DNA of 64,000 nucleotides from Ophiobolus disseminans (lineage: Eukaryota; Ascomycota; Dothideomycetes; Pleosporales; Phaeosphaeriaceae): positions 1,148,813-1,212,812 of the forward strand of contig MU006230.1 of the NCBI GenBank assembly GCA_010093685.1. Direction: 5' to 3'. Numbering within the stretch: the stretch's first letter is position 1; every line of letters starts with the position of its first letter. Below are positions 12,525-23,912 of this stretch, in pieces. A model generated the notes under the pieces. That model did no database searches. It was not told the origin of the DNA and saw only the letters and a list, made by a program, of their open reading frames with translations. Position numbers and translations under genes: made by a program.

Positions 12525-12712
12525 GGTTTCTGATATTTTGGAGACTAACGGGGGAGGCACAGCTGGTCATATCAAATGGTGATATTTAAGATCATTCTGT
12601 CTCTGGCTCATAGGTTGCACTGGAGAAACCTCTTACGAGAAACGTTTACTTCTAGGTGGTTCGAAAGGAGTAGAGAAATATACAAAGCAAGGGTAATTTA
12701 TAAATGTGCCGT

Positions 12713-13525
12713 TCAAAGTGTGCCAAAGTATTTCTGCCTGAGCTGCTCCTTGTTAGCTGCTTCTGGAGATTCTTCAAGAAATGTGCCTATCTCATCCTTC
12801 CAGAACCCATTGTACGGATTGATGTTATAAGCGGTCGTATGTTCCCAATACTCTGGGTACCAGCCAGCCGTGTCCCAGTCGATGATTCCAACGATACTAT
12901 CTCCCTTGACAAGAATATTCATGCTATTCAAGTCACCGTGCGTGAAGCGTGTGGAGAACTGTGCCTTTTCATGCTTCTCAGCCAGTTTATTAACCTCCGG
13001 GATCTGATCTGGAGACGCTCTTATTCCGCCTCTGGGAAAAGAGTGAAAGCCGCGAATTGAATCGAAAGGCCCAAATCCCTGGAGGCCGTCTTGGAGACGC
13101 ATATCATAAAGCTTGTCGCCATCAACACCTTCAATAACACCCGGATTTGGAGGCTTCAGCGATCTCATCTCTTTCATATAAGTCTTCAGTTGCTTCAGCA
13201 GGTGCGTTTTCGACCCTTCGGGTTGTTGTTCCCAGTTGTCACCAATTGGCGAGCCGGTAAGGTAGGACATTACTATGTACGTGATTCACTTCCTTTCGAA
13301 CGCGCAATATACTTTTGGCACAGGTATGGAGGTGTGGGAGGCGATAAATTGCATAGCGGCGGCATCAGAGAGGTGTTGGAACGGGCCGTATTTGACACAC
13401 ATGCGGCGTGTAAGGAAAAGGACTGACGAGACATGTGGGCGGAAACGCTTCAAGGTTGCGATAGCTACAAGAGTGAGGTGACGTCGGACCCACGAACTCT
13501 GAGTAGGGCTATTGTGAGACTGCAT
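12713..13525 (-). pseudogene. APH-like phosphotransferase gene with one in-frame TGA
   Basis: A minus-strand frame of 271 codons from the ATG at 13525 is interrupted by a single TGA at 13288..13286. The protein is of the fungal aminoglycoside-phosphotransferase (APH/choline kinase-like) type. It shows VKYGPFQHLSDA and IPVPKVYCAF before the stop, ITYIVM after it, then the Brenner catalytic loop HGDLNSMN and the metal-binding IIDWDTAGWYPEYWE. Catalytic residues are intact, so the gene is either a recent pseudogene or carries a sequencing error. A 17-base GT..AG segment spans the stop but is too short to be an intron. Substrate is unknown; these fungal proteins rarely act on aminoglycosides. Confidence 0.75.
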
Positions 13526-14448
13526 TAGGTTGAGCGATATCTAGTCACAGCACTAGAGGGCATGGAGGAAGCCGTGAGGTCCACGGGTGTGCGAATGCCA
13601 CCTGTTTGAAGGGGCTTTGTAGGCGCTCGCGCGAACATCAAAACACGTACCCGTGGACCTAGCACGCGTCTTGCACGCGACAACTCCCCCGATATAAGTC
13701 CGATTCAAGAAGTGATTGAAGTTTTGCAATTGCGCGACCCAAAAGAAAAAATTCATACTGAAGTTGCAGCTAAGCATATCGAATTCGCTGTCTGCTGTGC
13801 AGACATACGTCGACAACAGCTTGGTTTGGGAACGCTGTCACATTTTAGCAGATTTAGAGAGGGAAAGTACCGGTAACGCTCTACTTCTATAGGTGAGTCT
13901 GCCTTAATTTCAAAGATTTCTACATCTTATTTTCTAATCTATAACTGAGCTACTTGTTAGTAAGTTTTATGTACTATATTGGGGCGAACGCGTCACGTGC
14001 TGATGAATAAAACCTCGGACCATTGGCATCGGAGCCAAATCGTCCGCCGATGCCGACCCCTGCTTCACAACCATCGCGGACCAGGAACAAGCTTGCTGAT
14101 CTGTTCAATGGACTATATTTGCGAGATCCTATGTCGACAATCCAGCCAAACGCGCGATGCAGGAACGAATACGAACCAGTCGGAATGTTACTTGAGTCGA
14201 AGCCGTTTGCTTTCGTTTCCGGATAAACTTTTGGATGCTGTAGGATGGCATTCACTGGCTGGAGTTTCTTAATCCATGGCTTCCTAAATTGGACAACTCA
14301 TCCATTTCTTCCGTGTACACCTTTCTTCCCCTGTCTACTAACGGTCCAAGCATGATGATATATCAAGATAAAGGGTACTTATGATGGCCTCATCTTGACA
14401 CAGACACCCCCTCGCTTCGTGCACCACTACGCTGTTAAAGGTCCCGAT
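13526..14448. other. Intergenic, upstream of the GH2 gene
   Basis: Two overlapping short frames near 13974-14270 show no domain. The segment 13910-13980 is AT-rich. Nothing else supported. Confidence 0.45.
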
Positions 14449-17289
14449 ATGGTCCGGCTTAGTGCGATTGCGTGGCTCCTTCTCCCTTTAGCTTCTTCCT
14501 CGCTCCAGCAAAATGTCTCCACGCCCGATGCCACTCGGGCACAGTACAACTTCAATTCAGACTGGCGAGTTCTGGTGTCAGACCCCAAGGATGCTCAAAT
14601 TTCATCCTACAACGATTCATCCTGGGCCAGAGTAACGCTACCGTACGCTTGGAACGGTGACTCGGCATTTCGTGTCTCTATCGATAATCTTCCAACCGGA
14701 ATCGCATGGTACCGTAAACACTTCCGAGTTCCGGTACTCTCAGACGGCAAGAAAATATTTATCGAGTTCGAAGGCATTAGACACGGCGGCCAGTTCTACT
14801 TGAATGGCAAGCTCATTGGACGCAGCGACAATGGTGTCATGGCCTTCGGATTTGATGTGACAAACGCAATTTTACACGGTCAAGAGAATATTATTGCCGC
14901 ACGTATCGACAACGATTGGGACTACAGAGATACTACCAACTCAAAATACCAATGGTCGGACAAGAACTTCTACGCAAACTATGGAGGCATCAACAAGAAC
15001 GTGTACCTACACGTTACTGACAAATTGCATCAAACCTTGCCCTTACACTCTAGTCTCGGCACTACCGGCATATATGTTTATGCCAAGGATATCGACACCA
15101 AAGCTAGATCTGCAACAATCGTGGCCGAAACTGAGGTCAGGAACGAATATGCTCAAGCACGGACCTTTGCGTACCAGGTGACGGTTCGAGACATGGACGG
15201 CAAAATTGTTGCATCGATGGACGGCGGCAAGACTACGCTCGCAGCCAACCAAACTCAAACAGTTGTTGTTGCTGGAAAAGTCACAGGTCTTAACTTCTGG
15301 TCATGGGGATATGGCTATCTTTACGATGTTCAAACCGCACTCAGCCTGGATGACCAGATCGTAGATTCCGTCACAACCCGTACCGGCTTTCGCAAAACCG
15401 AATATAGCAACGGGTTTTTCAAGCTCAACGACCAAGCACTCCACCTCAAGGGCTATGCTCAACGTACCACCAACGAGTGGCCGACGCTGGGCTCCGCAGT
15501 CCCGGCCTTTCTGTCAGACTTTTCCAATCGTCTGATCCTGCAGAGCAACGGAAACTTAGTACGGTGGATGCATGTGACTCCTTGGAAGCAGGATATTGAA
15601 AGTCTGGACCGTCTCGGTATAATGCAGGCTATGCCCGCGGGCGACAGCGAAGCCGATGTCACGGGACGCCGTTGGGACCAACGAATAGAATTGATGCGAG
15701 ATGCGATCATTTACAATAGGAACAACCCCAGCGTGGTCTTCTATGAGAGCGGTAACAAAGGTATCTCCGAGGATCACATGCAGCAGATGAAGAGCCTGCG
15801 CGATACCCACGATCCGAACGGCGGAAGATCTATCGGCTCGCGTGAGATGCTAGGGAGTGTCTCAGCAGAATTTGGAGGAGAGATGCTCTACATCAACAAG
15901 GGAGGTCGCATCCCGTTCTGGTCGATGGAGTATTCGAGGGATGAGGGCTTGCGCAAGTATTGGGACAATTACTCACCACCATATCATCGCGACGGCGAAG
16001 GTCCGCTGTACAATAACGAAGACGCAAGCGTCTACAACCGCAACCAGGACTCGCATGCACGTGAAAACGTCGAGAGGTGGTTCGACTACTTCGAGCAGCG
16101 ACCGGGTACTGGCGACAGGGTTAGTGCTGGTGGAGTCAATATCATCTTCTCCGACTCCAACACGCATTACAGAGGCGCGGAGAATTATCGTAGGTCAGGC
16201 GAGGTCGACGCTGTCCGCCTGCCTAAAGATGGATACTATGCACACAAAGTCATGTGGAACAACTGGGTTGACCTCGATAATTCTGACACACACCTAGTTG
16301 GCCACTGGAATTATGACACCAACGTTACCAAGGACGTCTACGCTATCTCGACGGCAGATAAGGTAGAGCTTTTCCTGAACGGCAAGTCCCTGGGATTAGG
16401 CCAACAGAGCAAACAGTTCTGGTTCACCTTCCCCAAGGTCAATTTTGCGTCGGGTGAACTCAAGGCCGTGGGATATAAAGGAAATACTACTTCCAGTTCT
16501 GACACCAAGACCACAGCAGGGAAGCCAGTCAGCATCCGTCTCACACCACACGTTTCTCCAGCAGGCGTTGTTGCCAACGGAGCCGACATCGCCCTCGTTG
16601 ACGTCGAAGTCATCGACGCCAGCGGTGACCGCTGTCCCACCGCCCTCAACATGATCGACTTCGCCTTATCCGGCGCAGCCACCTGGCGCGGCGGCATCGC
16701 CCAAGGCCCTGACAACTACATTCTCGCCACCAGCCTGCCGGTCGAAAACGGAGTCAATCGCGTCCTGCTACGCTCCACCACTACCGCCGGGAAAGTAACT
16801 CTCAAAGCTACGTCTCAAGGGCTCGAGTCTGCGAGTATCGATCTGGATACAATGCCGTTCCCTGTCACTGATGGCTTGAGCACGACTCTCCCCAGCGCAG
16901 GTCTTACATCAGATCTGTCTCGCGGTCCAACGCCCGATCGGCCCTTGATCATTAAACGCCGCTCCATCAAAGTTGTGTCGAGCTCGCCTTCTGCTGCACA
17001 GACGTACGATGATAACGAGGAGACGGCTTGGTCGGGCAACGTCGTAACGTACCAGTTCGCTGCGCCTGAGATGGTGTACCAGGCTACTATCAAAGTCCCA
17101 GGCCACCGCACCGCGTCGTATCCTGTTACTGTGTATGTGGATGGGACGCAGGTCTACTCTGGGACGATTGGGAAGAATCTTGGTTATTCGACACTTATGT
17201 GGGGTGCGGTGAGGGGCTCGAACGCTACGGTGAGGACGAGTGCTGGGAATATGTCGATTTCGGAGGTGGACTGGTATGCGCCCGTGTAG
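14449..17289 (+). CDS. Secreted glycoside hydrolase family 2 (beta-galactosidase-like) enzyme
   Basis: Single exon, 946 residues, beginning with a signal peptide (WLLLPLASSS). The domain order is that of GH2: a jelly-roll sugar-binding domain (DWRVLVSDPKDA, SWARVTLPYAW, GIAWYRKHF, EGIRHGGQFYLNG), an immunoglobulin-like domain, a TIM barrel, then DUF4982-like and C-terminal beta domains. The likely nucleophile is Glu494 in PFWSMEYSRDEG. At the place of the usual acid/base Asn-Glu pair the protein reads YESGNKG (Glu433, Asn436, Lys437), as in a GH2 subgroup lacking the canonical Glu. The enzyme probably removes a sugar from a plant or fungal polysaccharide outside the cell; linkage is not predictable here. 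It converges on a sugar-transporter gene 132 bases downstream. Confidence 0.88.
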   Translation: MVRLSAIAWLLLPLASSSLQQNVSTPDATRAQYNFNSDWRVLVSDPKDAQISSYNDSSWARVTLPYAWNGDSAFRVSIDNLPTGIAWYRKHFRVPVLSDGKKIFIEFEGIRHGGQFYLNGKLIGRSDNGVMAFGFDVTNAILHGQENIIAARIDNDWDYRDTTNSKYQWSDKNFYANYGGINKNVYLHVTDKLHQTLPLHSSLGTTGIYVYAKDIDTKARSATIVAETEVRNEYAQARTFAYQVTVRDMDGKIVASMDGGKTTLAANQTQTVVVAGKVTGLNFWSWGYGYLYDVQTALSLDDQIVDSVTTRTGFRKTEYSNGFFKLNDQALHLKGYAQRTTNEWPTLGSAVPAFLSDFSNRLILQSNGNLVRWMHVTPWKQDIESLDRLGIMQAMPAGDSEADVTGRRWDQRIELMRDAIIYNRNNPSVVFYESGNKGISEDHMQQMKSLRDTHDPNGGRSIGSREMLGSVSAEFGGEMLYINKGGRIPFWSMEYSRDEGLRKYWDNYSPPYHRDGEGPLYNNEDASVYNRNQDSHARENVERWFDYFEQRPGTGDRVSAGGVNIIFSDSNTHYRGAENYRRSGEVDAVRLPKDGYYAHKVMWNNWVDLDNSDTHLVGHWNYDTNVTKDVYAISTADKVELFLNGKSLGLGQQSKQFWFTFPKVNFASGELKAVGYKGNTTSSSDTKTTAGKPVSIRLTPHVSPAGVVANGADIALVDVEVIDASGDRCPTALNMIDFALSGAATWRGGIAQGPDNYILATSLPVENGVNRVLLRSTTTAGKVTLKATSQGLESASIDLDTMPFPVTDGLSTTLPSAGLTSDLSRGPTPDRPLIIKRRSIKVVSSSPSAAQTYDDNEETAWSGNVVTYQFAAPEMVYQATIKVPGHRTASYPVTVYVDGTQVYSGTIGKNLGYSTLMWGAVRGSNATVRTSAGNMSISEVDWYAPV

Positions 17290-17421
17290 TTAGTGGTCAG
17301 TGTTAAAATAGTGTAGGGAGTTTGAATGTACGTTGGTAGTAATCCATAAACCTCTCAGAGGCACTGCACTACCTCACTTCAAACCCTCTACTCCCACCGT
17401 CACCATACCCACCACCATCAC

Positions 17422-19071
17422 TCAAATCCTCTTCTCATTCCCCACCGCCTCCGTCAGCGCCGGAGCCCCGTCCTTACCAGCCTCCGCGCCCAACACTCCC
17501 CCCTGGTTCTCAGGATCATTCGCATGCGCATTCGCAATCCCAATCTCCGTCGTCGAGAAACTATCCGCCACATTCCGATACGCCGGCACGAAATTCACAC
17601 AAGCAGTATACGTCCACGCCGCGACAAAAAACGCCAACGGCACGCTCATCGCCGTTGCAGTCGGCGCATGCCCCGCATAATCCGGCTGGCCCTGCGCATC
17701 CGACGCAACAAACAGCAGCGGCGGCACCACCGCGCCGCCCGACACGCCCGCGACGATGAACCCGGAGCCGCGCTTCGAGTACTTGCCCAGGCCGCGCATG
17801 CCTAAGGCAACGATGGTCGGGAAGATGATGGACTCGAAGAACAGCACTAGGTACAGCATGCTCATGCCGGTGTTTCCGCGCCCCGTGATGGATGGGATGA
17901 GCAGGATGATGCACATGCTCATGAAGACGAGGAAGACCCAGCGCGGCTTGACGAATTTCATCAGCGCGCTGCCCGCGAAGCGGCCCAGTGTGAATGCGCC
18001 CTGTGCGCCGGCCAGGAAGCGCGAGGCGTCGCTGTTGGATGTGCGGACGCCGTTTATGACGCGCGTTTCGGTCACGTAGTTTATGAATGCCCCCGCAATG
18101 GCGACTTGTGCGCCTGTGTAGCAGAATTGCGCAAAGGTGGCGTGAAAGAGGCGGTATTGTTTGCGGAAGGGCTTGACGTCTGTGCCGGCGTGGGTGGATT
18201 CGGCTTGGAAGGCCATGTCGGCGTCTGCATCAGTGTTAGTAAATCATGTTTATATAAATAACTTGGTTTTGAATGATAACTTACCAGTGATCTCCGGAAT
18301 CGGAGAAAAGTAATAAACCACCGCGAGCGCAAAGACAAAACACGCAATGGCGAGATACGTCCACTGGACATTCTTTAGCGCATTATCATCAGTGCCCACA
18401 TTATTAAAAAACACATAGCTCGCCAGGACCGGTGCAACAACCGTCCCAACCCCATTAAACGCCTGCGCAACATTGATCCGTATCTCCGAGTATCTCGGCG
18501 GCCCACCTACAATCCACAAATGCATAATCAGCTTCCGAACCGCAAAATGTAAAGAATTAGGGAGAAAACTTACAAACAGCCAGATACGGATTCGCAGCCG
18601 TTTCCAGCGCGCCCAGCCCGTTCCCAATCACAAACGTCGCCGCGCAGAACCCGCCAAAGGACTTGTACACCAGGCACGGCCACGCCAGCAGCGCGCCCAC
18701 GCCGTACAGAAACAAGCCCCACATGAAGCACGCTTTGTACCCGTAGTGCCGCAGCAGCCAGTTCGCATGCCCCAGCGAAGCGAGCGGATAGGCGCCAAAG
18801 TACGCGGCTTGTAGGCCCGAGGAGCGCGAGCGCGTGATGCCCAGCGTGACTTGGAAGTGCTTGTTGAGCGTGTCGATGAGGCCGTAGGAGAAGCCCTGGC
18901 GTGGGTTAGGATGGGTTTGGGAGGGAAGGGGGGGTGGATGAAAGTTACCCAGAGGAAGAATAGTATTGTGACTAGACAGAGTGGATATATCGATTCGCGC
19001 AATGTGAGTTCGGCCGCACGCGTACGCTTGTCGTCGCGATTGCGAAGCGTGGGCTTTTTGAAGAAGCCCAT
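17422..19071 (-). CDS. MFS sugar permease, FHS (L-fucose:H+ symporter-like) family
   Basis: Complement join(17422..18224, 18285..18506, 18574..18895, 18949..19071), 489 residues, all junctions in frame with consensus donors. Twelve hydrophobic segments are visible. Family marks include LFFLWGFSYGLIDTLNKHFQ in helix 1, QAAYFGAYPLASL in helix 2, FVIGNGLGALETAANPYLAVCGPP across the exon 2/3 junction (the ETAANPY motif typical of FucP-type carriers), and RWVFLVFM with a late PTIVALGMRGLGKYSKRGSGFI block. It should import a hexose or deoxyhexose with protons at the plasma membrane. Convergent placement next to the GH2 gene suggests, but does not prove, use of the released sugar. Confidence 0.9.
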
Positions 19072-19883
19072 GATGTAATAATAGTGAAGTGTAGTGTAGC
19101 GGCGTAGCAATAACTGTTCTCGCAATCGATATACTATCAACGTCGTGTCGTGTATTCAAAAATCCAGATGTCGTGCGTCGTTACCAGGAACCAACTCACC
19201 AGTCGCGCATCATGCACGGCACCTCCCCATTCAAGTACTCCTGCCCCGTACCCCAGCGCCTGCCACTCCATCCCCGCCTTACCCAGCCCCATCATACACG
19301 CCACGCCCGAATCCCCATCCCGCCCGTTGCGCCGGGAAGCAAAAACCGGGGTAAACGCCTGGAGATCGGCGGCGATATATTTGCCGAAGTATGCGCTTCG
19401 GTGGAGACGAGACCGAGACGCGATGGCGAAGGAGGGAGGGATCGGCGGTGTCAAGAAACGGGGATGGTGAGATCAACCATGCATGTCTTGGGTGTGTGAG
19501 CGGAAGGATGGGATGGGAGTGCTTGCGGGGATGGAGTAATGACATCATGTACACGCAGAGCGTTGTCACGCCTACTTTAAGCCCGTCACGCCTTTGGGAA
19601 ATTCGCTATTCGAGATCGAGAAGTGGTAATTCCAAGACAAGAGTGCTGAGCGGAAAGTCATGGCTATGCTGCGGTCTACTGGTAGCGCTCGTCAAGGATA
19701 AGTAAGACAAGAGTAGCTTCTTGCAGAGACCAGCGCACATACTGTAAAGCTGTGTTGACACACTACAATCACGTAAAGTTGCATATCTTCAAACAAAACC
19801 ATACAGAGATAAAAAAAATGCATCCTTTTAATATATGCCCTCCCCAGGCCAATACGCCACGCAATGCACTATATACCCAAACC
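19072..19883. other. Intergenic between transporter and GT90 gene
   Basis: Several overlapping short frames on both strands around 19150-19570, none with a domain or splice support. Confidence 0.45.
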
Positions 19884-22800
19884 CTACAACTCACTCCTCT
19901 CCTCCCGTCTTCCCACGCGAAACCCCACCTCCGTCCTCTTATCATCCGTCAACCTCCCCCACTCCAACAGTAACCTAAACATATAAACCTCCATATCCTC
20001 CCTCCTAAGCACCTTCTCCGTCCACACCTTCCCATCCCTCGCAATCTTCTCCGCAGCCTTGACTTTCCCCTGCATCATGCGCTTATTGCGGTCGTCAACG
20101 CCGTACCCGCCAAAATACGCAAGCGAGCTGAAGAGGTCGTGCAGGCGCAGGTCGACGGGGACGAAGTGCTTCCAGGCCGTCAGCCGGCCTTCGTACCACT
20201 CGCGGAAGAGCGCGGCTTTGAAGACGACGCTGTTGGATTGAAGGAAGGGGATGAAGCGTGGTGAGAAACCGGGGCCGTCGGCATCAAAGAGGTAGCGGTA
20301 TTGCCAGTGCGAGCGGATATCAACGTCATCGGCGACCCAGAATTCTTTGATTTGGTCGCGGCAGTCTTGGCCCGCACACCCGGCGATTTTGTCTACGAAG
20401 CGCGCGTCGGTCTTGGTGGCGAGGTACTTCTTGATGTCGCTTGTTCGTTTGAGCACGTACTCAAGATTGTCGGTGTGGTCTCCCAATGGTAGCATGATCG
20501 GGTGACGGGAGGTCTGGTTATTGAGGAGATGGACGAGTCGCTGGCGGAGCATGCCCTTCCAGGTTCCTTGGGTTGTCACACCCTCAGTTGTTGTGCCGCG
20601 CCAGAAGAGCACATCTTCCTTGTTCTCAAAACGAGGATCAGGGTATTTTTCGTTGAACTGGTACTTGGTCTTTTCTAGATAGTTCCAAGGCGAGGGGTAC
20701 CTAATATCGATGTATCCGGGTGCGCGGCTTTGGCTGAAGATGGGCACAACATCGTGGGTGCCCATCATGGTCGAAGGACTGAGATGCATGCCATGGAGAT
20801 TTGCAATGTCAGGTTGGTGACAGGGATCTGCGGACAAGGTCCAGTTCGACACAAACGCACCCATTGAGTGAGGCTCCGTACATTTTGAGCAAAACGCTCT
20901 TGTCTGCCAATGCCGTTCTTTTCTTGCGCGAGACTCGGGCGGACAAGCTATTGATCCATACGTCTGGAATGTGGGCGGCCGAGCATCTTCGAAGAATTGC
21001 GGATCGGTGCGGACGGAGTCCAGACTCGGCCACCTTTTCGCGCGGTCGGCACTGAAATCTTGTGACGGCCTCGAAGAATCAGGCGTGGGGTACGGTTGTG
21101 GGTTGTCGAGGGCGTCCTGGAGATGGTCGTGTGGAATAGCTACTCGACATTCGTCATGCAGATTCATAGCAAGATCCATGTCTGGAAGAAATTCGGCAAA
21201 TTGCTGAATCATGGATACGGCGCCTTGCATGACCCATCCGTGCTCTTCTGGTACTTCGGACATCGCTTCAGCCTTGCCGTTTCTGATCCGAATCCCGCTG
21301 ATATCGGTATTTGTCGCTAGCACGGTGACGGTGCGCAGCCGCAAATCGTCTGGGTTGAACGAGGAAAACGGGGCGAGGTCTTCTTCGATGTTGTCGAAGT
21401 CGTCGATGACAATGGAATTCCGGGCAACCGCAAAGCTGTACCATTTGTCGAAGTTTGGTGGAGGGTCCCGCTTGTAGCGCTGGCGGTAGTGTACCGCAGC
21501 TTCAGCTAACGATTTGCTGCGATGTGCCTGTGACTCCCAGGTATCGTGTTGAATGGCGGCCAGCTCGATGAGCTTAGTGATGGGATGATCTGACGTTGGT
21601 GGCTGATGACGGTACACCACGACACCAATCGAAAAGGCAATCAGAAGGACAACGAAGGCTACGGTCTGGTTCCTGCCAAGCCGTACAGGCACGCTGGTGC
21701 GGATGCGTGTCTCGATGTTGGTGTCGGTGACTAGATAGAGAATGAGAGCAATGGTGAGGAGAGTAAGACACAGGACTAGTCCAACGGTGGACTTTGGTGG
21801 AAACGAATAGGACACGCCGGTCCCAAGGGCTCGAAGAACGCCAATGTATGCAGATGCAAATGCAACAATGAGCACTGCGCTCATAACGCCGTACAACCGA
21901 GCCTGCGTTGTTAGTGAATGCGGGGGTAGGGGTAAAGGAGACGTACCGATTTTAGGAAACATAACGTCATAAAGGGTATCATCAACGATAAACGCAAAAG
22001 ACCGAGAAGATATTCAGAAGGAAAAGAGAGCATCCACTCGCGGTGCTCGGGCATTGTGGGGTATACTACCATGCCAGCAACGAGAATGACTAAAGATGAT
22101 GCCTAGGGGTGTTAGCGCGTGGGAAGTGGTATGTTATTAGGCTCAGCGTACAATAAGTGTGAGGCCAACAAGCAGCAGATTCGACGTGCCATCCTGGAGG
22201 TGAATCGTCCAGTCGTCTGCGGGGGAGATGGCATCGTCGACTAAGCGGTACACTGCCTGGACAACCAAGCAGTCTATCAGAAAGGCCAAAAACTGGAGGG
22301 TAGGAATAGTGGCGGCCGCAGAGTTGGCGACGGGGCAGATGTAGGTGGAGCGAAGGGTGCTCGTCTTGACGACGACGAGGAAGCTGCTGATGGAGAGCAG
22401 GGCGGCGGGCACGATGTAGCGCGTGGAGGCGTCGAAGACGAAGTTGAGCAGGCGGTCGATGGGGCGCGGGCGTGAGTCGGCGCTCCAGGCGGGGTACTGG
22501 CGCTGCGAGGGGCGGCGGACGCTGTGGTAGAGGGCGAGGACGAGGGGGAGGAAGGCCTGTAAATGTCAATATTGTCATATGCGTCGGTAGTGAGGTGGCC
22601 GACCATTGCGGAGGGGCCGGTGCACTCGACGTCCTTGATGACCCGGTAGAGGATGCCGATGCGCCCACACACGGCGAGGAGCAGCACCAGCAGCAGCAGC
22701 CCCACGGCCTTCACGCTCCACGCCCGCCGCCGGACGGGCGCCCCGGCCTCGGTCCACGCCTCCTCCCCGGTGGTCCTGCCGTGGCCGCCATGGTGCAGCG

Positions 22801-23047
22801 GAATGGCAACATATCGCGTCGGTGGCTGTGCAGGGCGGCCGTCCCAGGCCTGGATTGCGACGACGGCGAGGCCCGTCAGCAGCAGCAGGGCGGCGACGGT
22901 GTGCAGGGCCTTGTCCAAGGCAAACGAGTACTCGATGGGCGTGGCGGTCGCGAGGTAGCCCGCCGAGAGCAGCAGGCCGGTGATGGGGTAGAACTGGCGG
23001 AACGGGGGCTTCAGATACCGCAGGATGGGCGACGGAGGACTTTCCAT
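19884..23047 (-). CDS. Glycosyltransferase family 90 (CAP10 type), multi-pass membrane protein
   Basis: Complement join(19884..21902, 21947..22102, 22152..22556, 22604..23047), 1007 residues. The first ~400 residues hold many hydrophobic helices (exons 1-3 and the start of exon 4); the remaining part is the luminal CAP10 domain. Recognisable blocks are HDTWESQAHRSKSLAEAAV, YRQRYKRDPPPNFDKWY, the conserved DVLFWRGTTTEG motif, and LFDADGPGFSPRFIPFL followed by WYEGRLTAWKHFVPV, where the family binds nucleotide sugar. Relatives include Cryptococcus Cap10 and xylosyltransferases of glycans in the secretory pathway. The intron 1 donor (GTCGGC at 22603) is weak, so the exon 1/2 junction is the least sure; the other donors are GTACGC and GTACGT. 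Both phases agree. Confidence 0.85.
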
Positions 23048-23795
23048 GGCCGCATTCTCTGGCGCGGCGGCGTCTTAATGCTGCCGGGAAGCGCAGCAAT
23101 GGCGACGGGCGACGCTTGACATGGCCTGGCCGAGCACGAGGGTGGTGGAGGAGAGGAGACGCTGAGTGCTGCTTGTTCGCTGTCCGCCAGGTACGCTTAC
23201 TCTACGGGTCTCGGCAAGCCCTGCGAGTGCGAGCCCTCAGCCACGCCGCCGGTGCAACACCACTGCCTGGCGCGTGCAGCCCACTAGCTGACGACAACGC
23301 CATCTACCGCTACAGAGTGCACCAGGACGCACCGTATTTCCATCGCATCTCCTGCAGCACGCGCAGCACACGTCTCGCGTTGTTGTGCCTGCACATGATG
23401 TGCGCAGAGACAAGCTTTGCCGATCGAGGCGCGAGCGATCCTCAGGAACGCCCTGCTTGGGTGACACATCACACGGCTGTCACGGCATTCCTGCGCACAG
23501 GCGCGGAATTGATATCGATTGGCGTGCAACCTTATACTCTTGTGAGATGCGCGCTTTTTGACATCACTTCTTCCGGCTGGTGGACGGTCGGAGTGCAAGT
23601 CTACCGGCTTCCGAGCGCTAGTTTACGCGGTGTAGGCTAATGCGAGGCTAGATCTAGTATCGCTTGCGAGCTATCATTATTAGTTTGACAATACTTCTCG
23701 ATCTACATAGTAGCGTGTAGTGAAACAAAGTATTTTACGTCTTTTGTTCTCACTACAACTCTCAAAAGATTGGTGTTAAGCTGAGCTTACATATG
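23048..23795. other. Intergenic upstream of GT90, downstream of ARG2
   Basis: A plus-strand frame to about 23640 has no recognised domain; the second half (23640-23790) is AT-rich. No gene supported. Confidence 0.4.
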
Positions 23796-23882
23796 TACGA
23801 AGGAGCTCGATTCTTTTGTGTTGCAGGCCCCCACCAGAATTAGCGTGACCCCTACAACACAAAAAAAACGAGCTCCTTCGTA
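23796..23882. repeat. 87-base near-perfect inverted repeat (possible MITE remnant or 3' hairpin)
   Basis: Two 32-base arms (23796-23827 and 23851-23882) match at 29 of 32 positions and enclose a 23-base loop. The arms begin TACGAAGGAGCTCG. Two of the three mismatches are C versus T. It lies 31 bases beyond the stop of ARG2 and in an otherwise AT-rich gap, so it could be a small foldback element or part of the ARG2 transcript end. Confidence 0.7.
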
Positions 23883-23912
23883 TACTGCCATCGTACCCAC
23901 CACGTGACTATA

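Noticed and set aside
13271..13290. Mini-intron removing the TGA in the APH-like gene
   Set aside because: The only GT..AG pair that spans the stop is 17 bases apart, far below the 43-66 bases of the other introns.
22472..23119. Plus-strand frame of 215 codons
   Set aside because: Antisense to the GC-rich first exons of the GT90 gene; composition is Gly/Arg biased as expected for a shadow frame.
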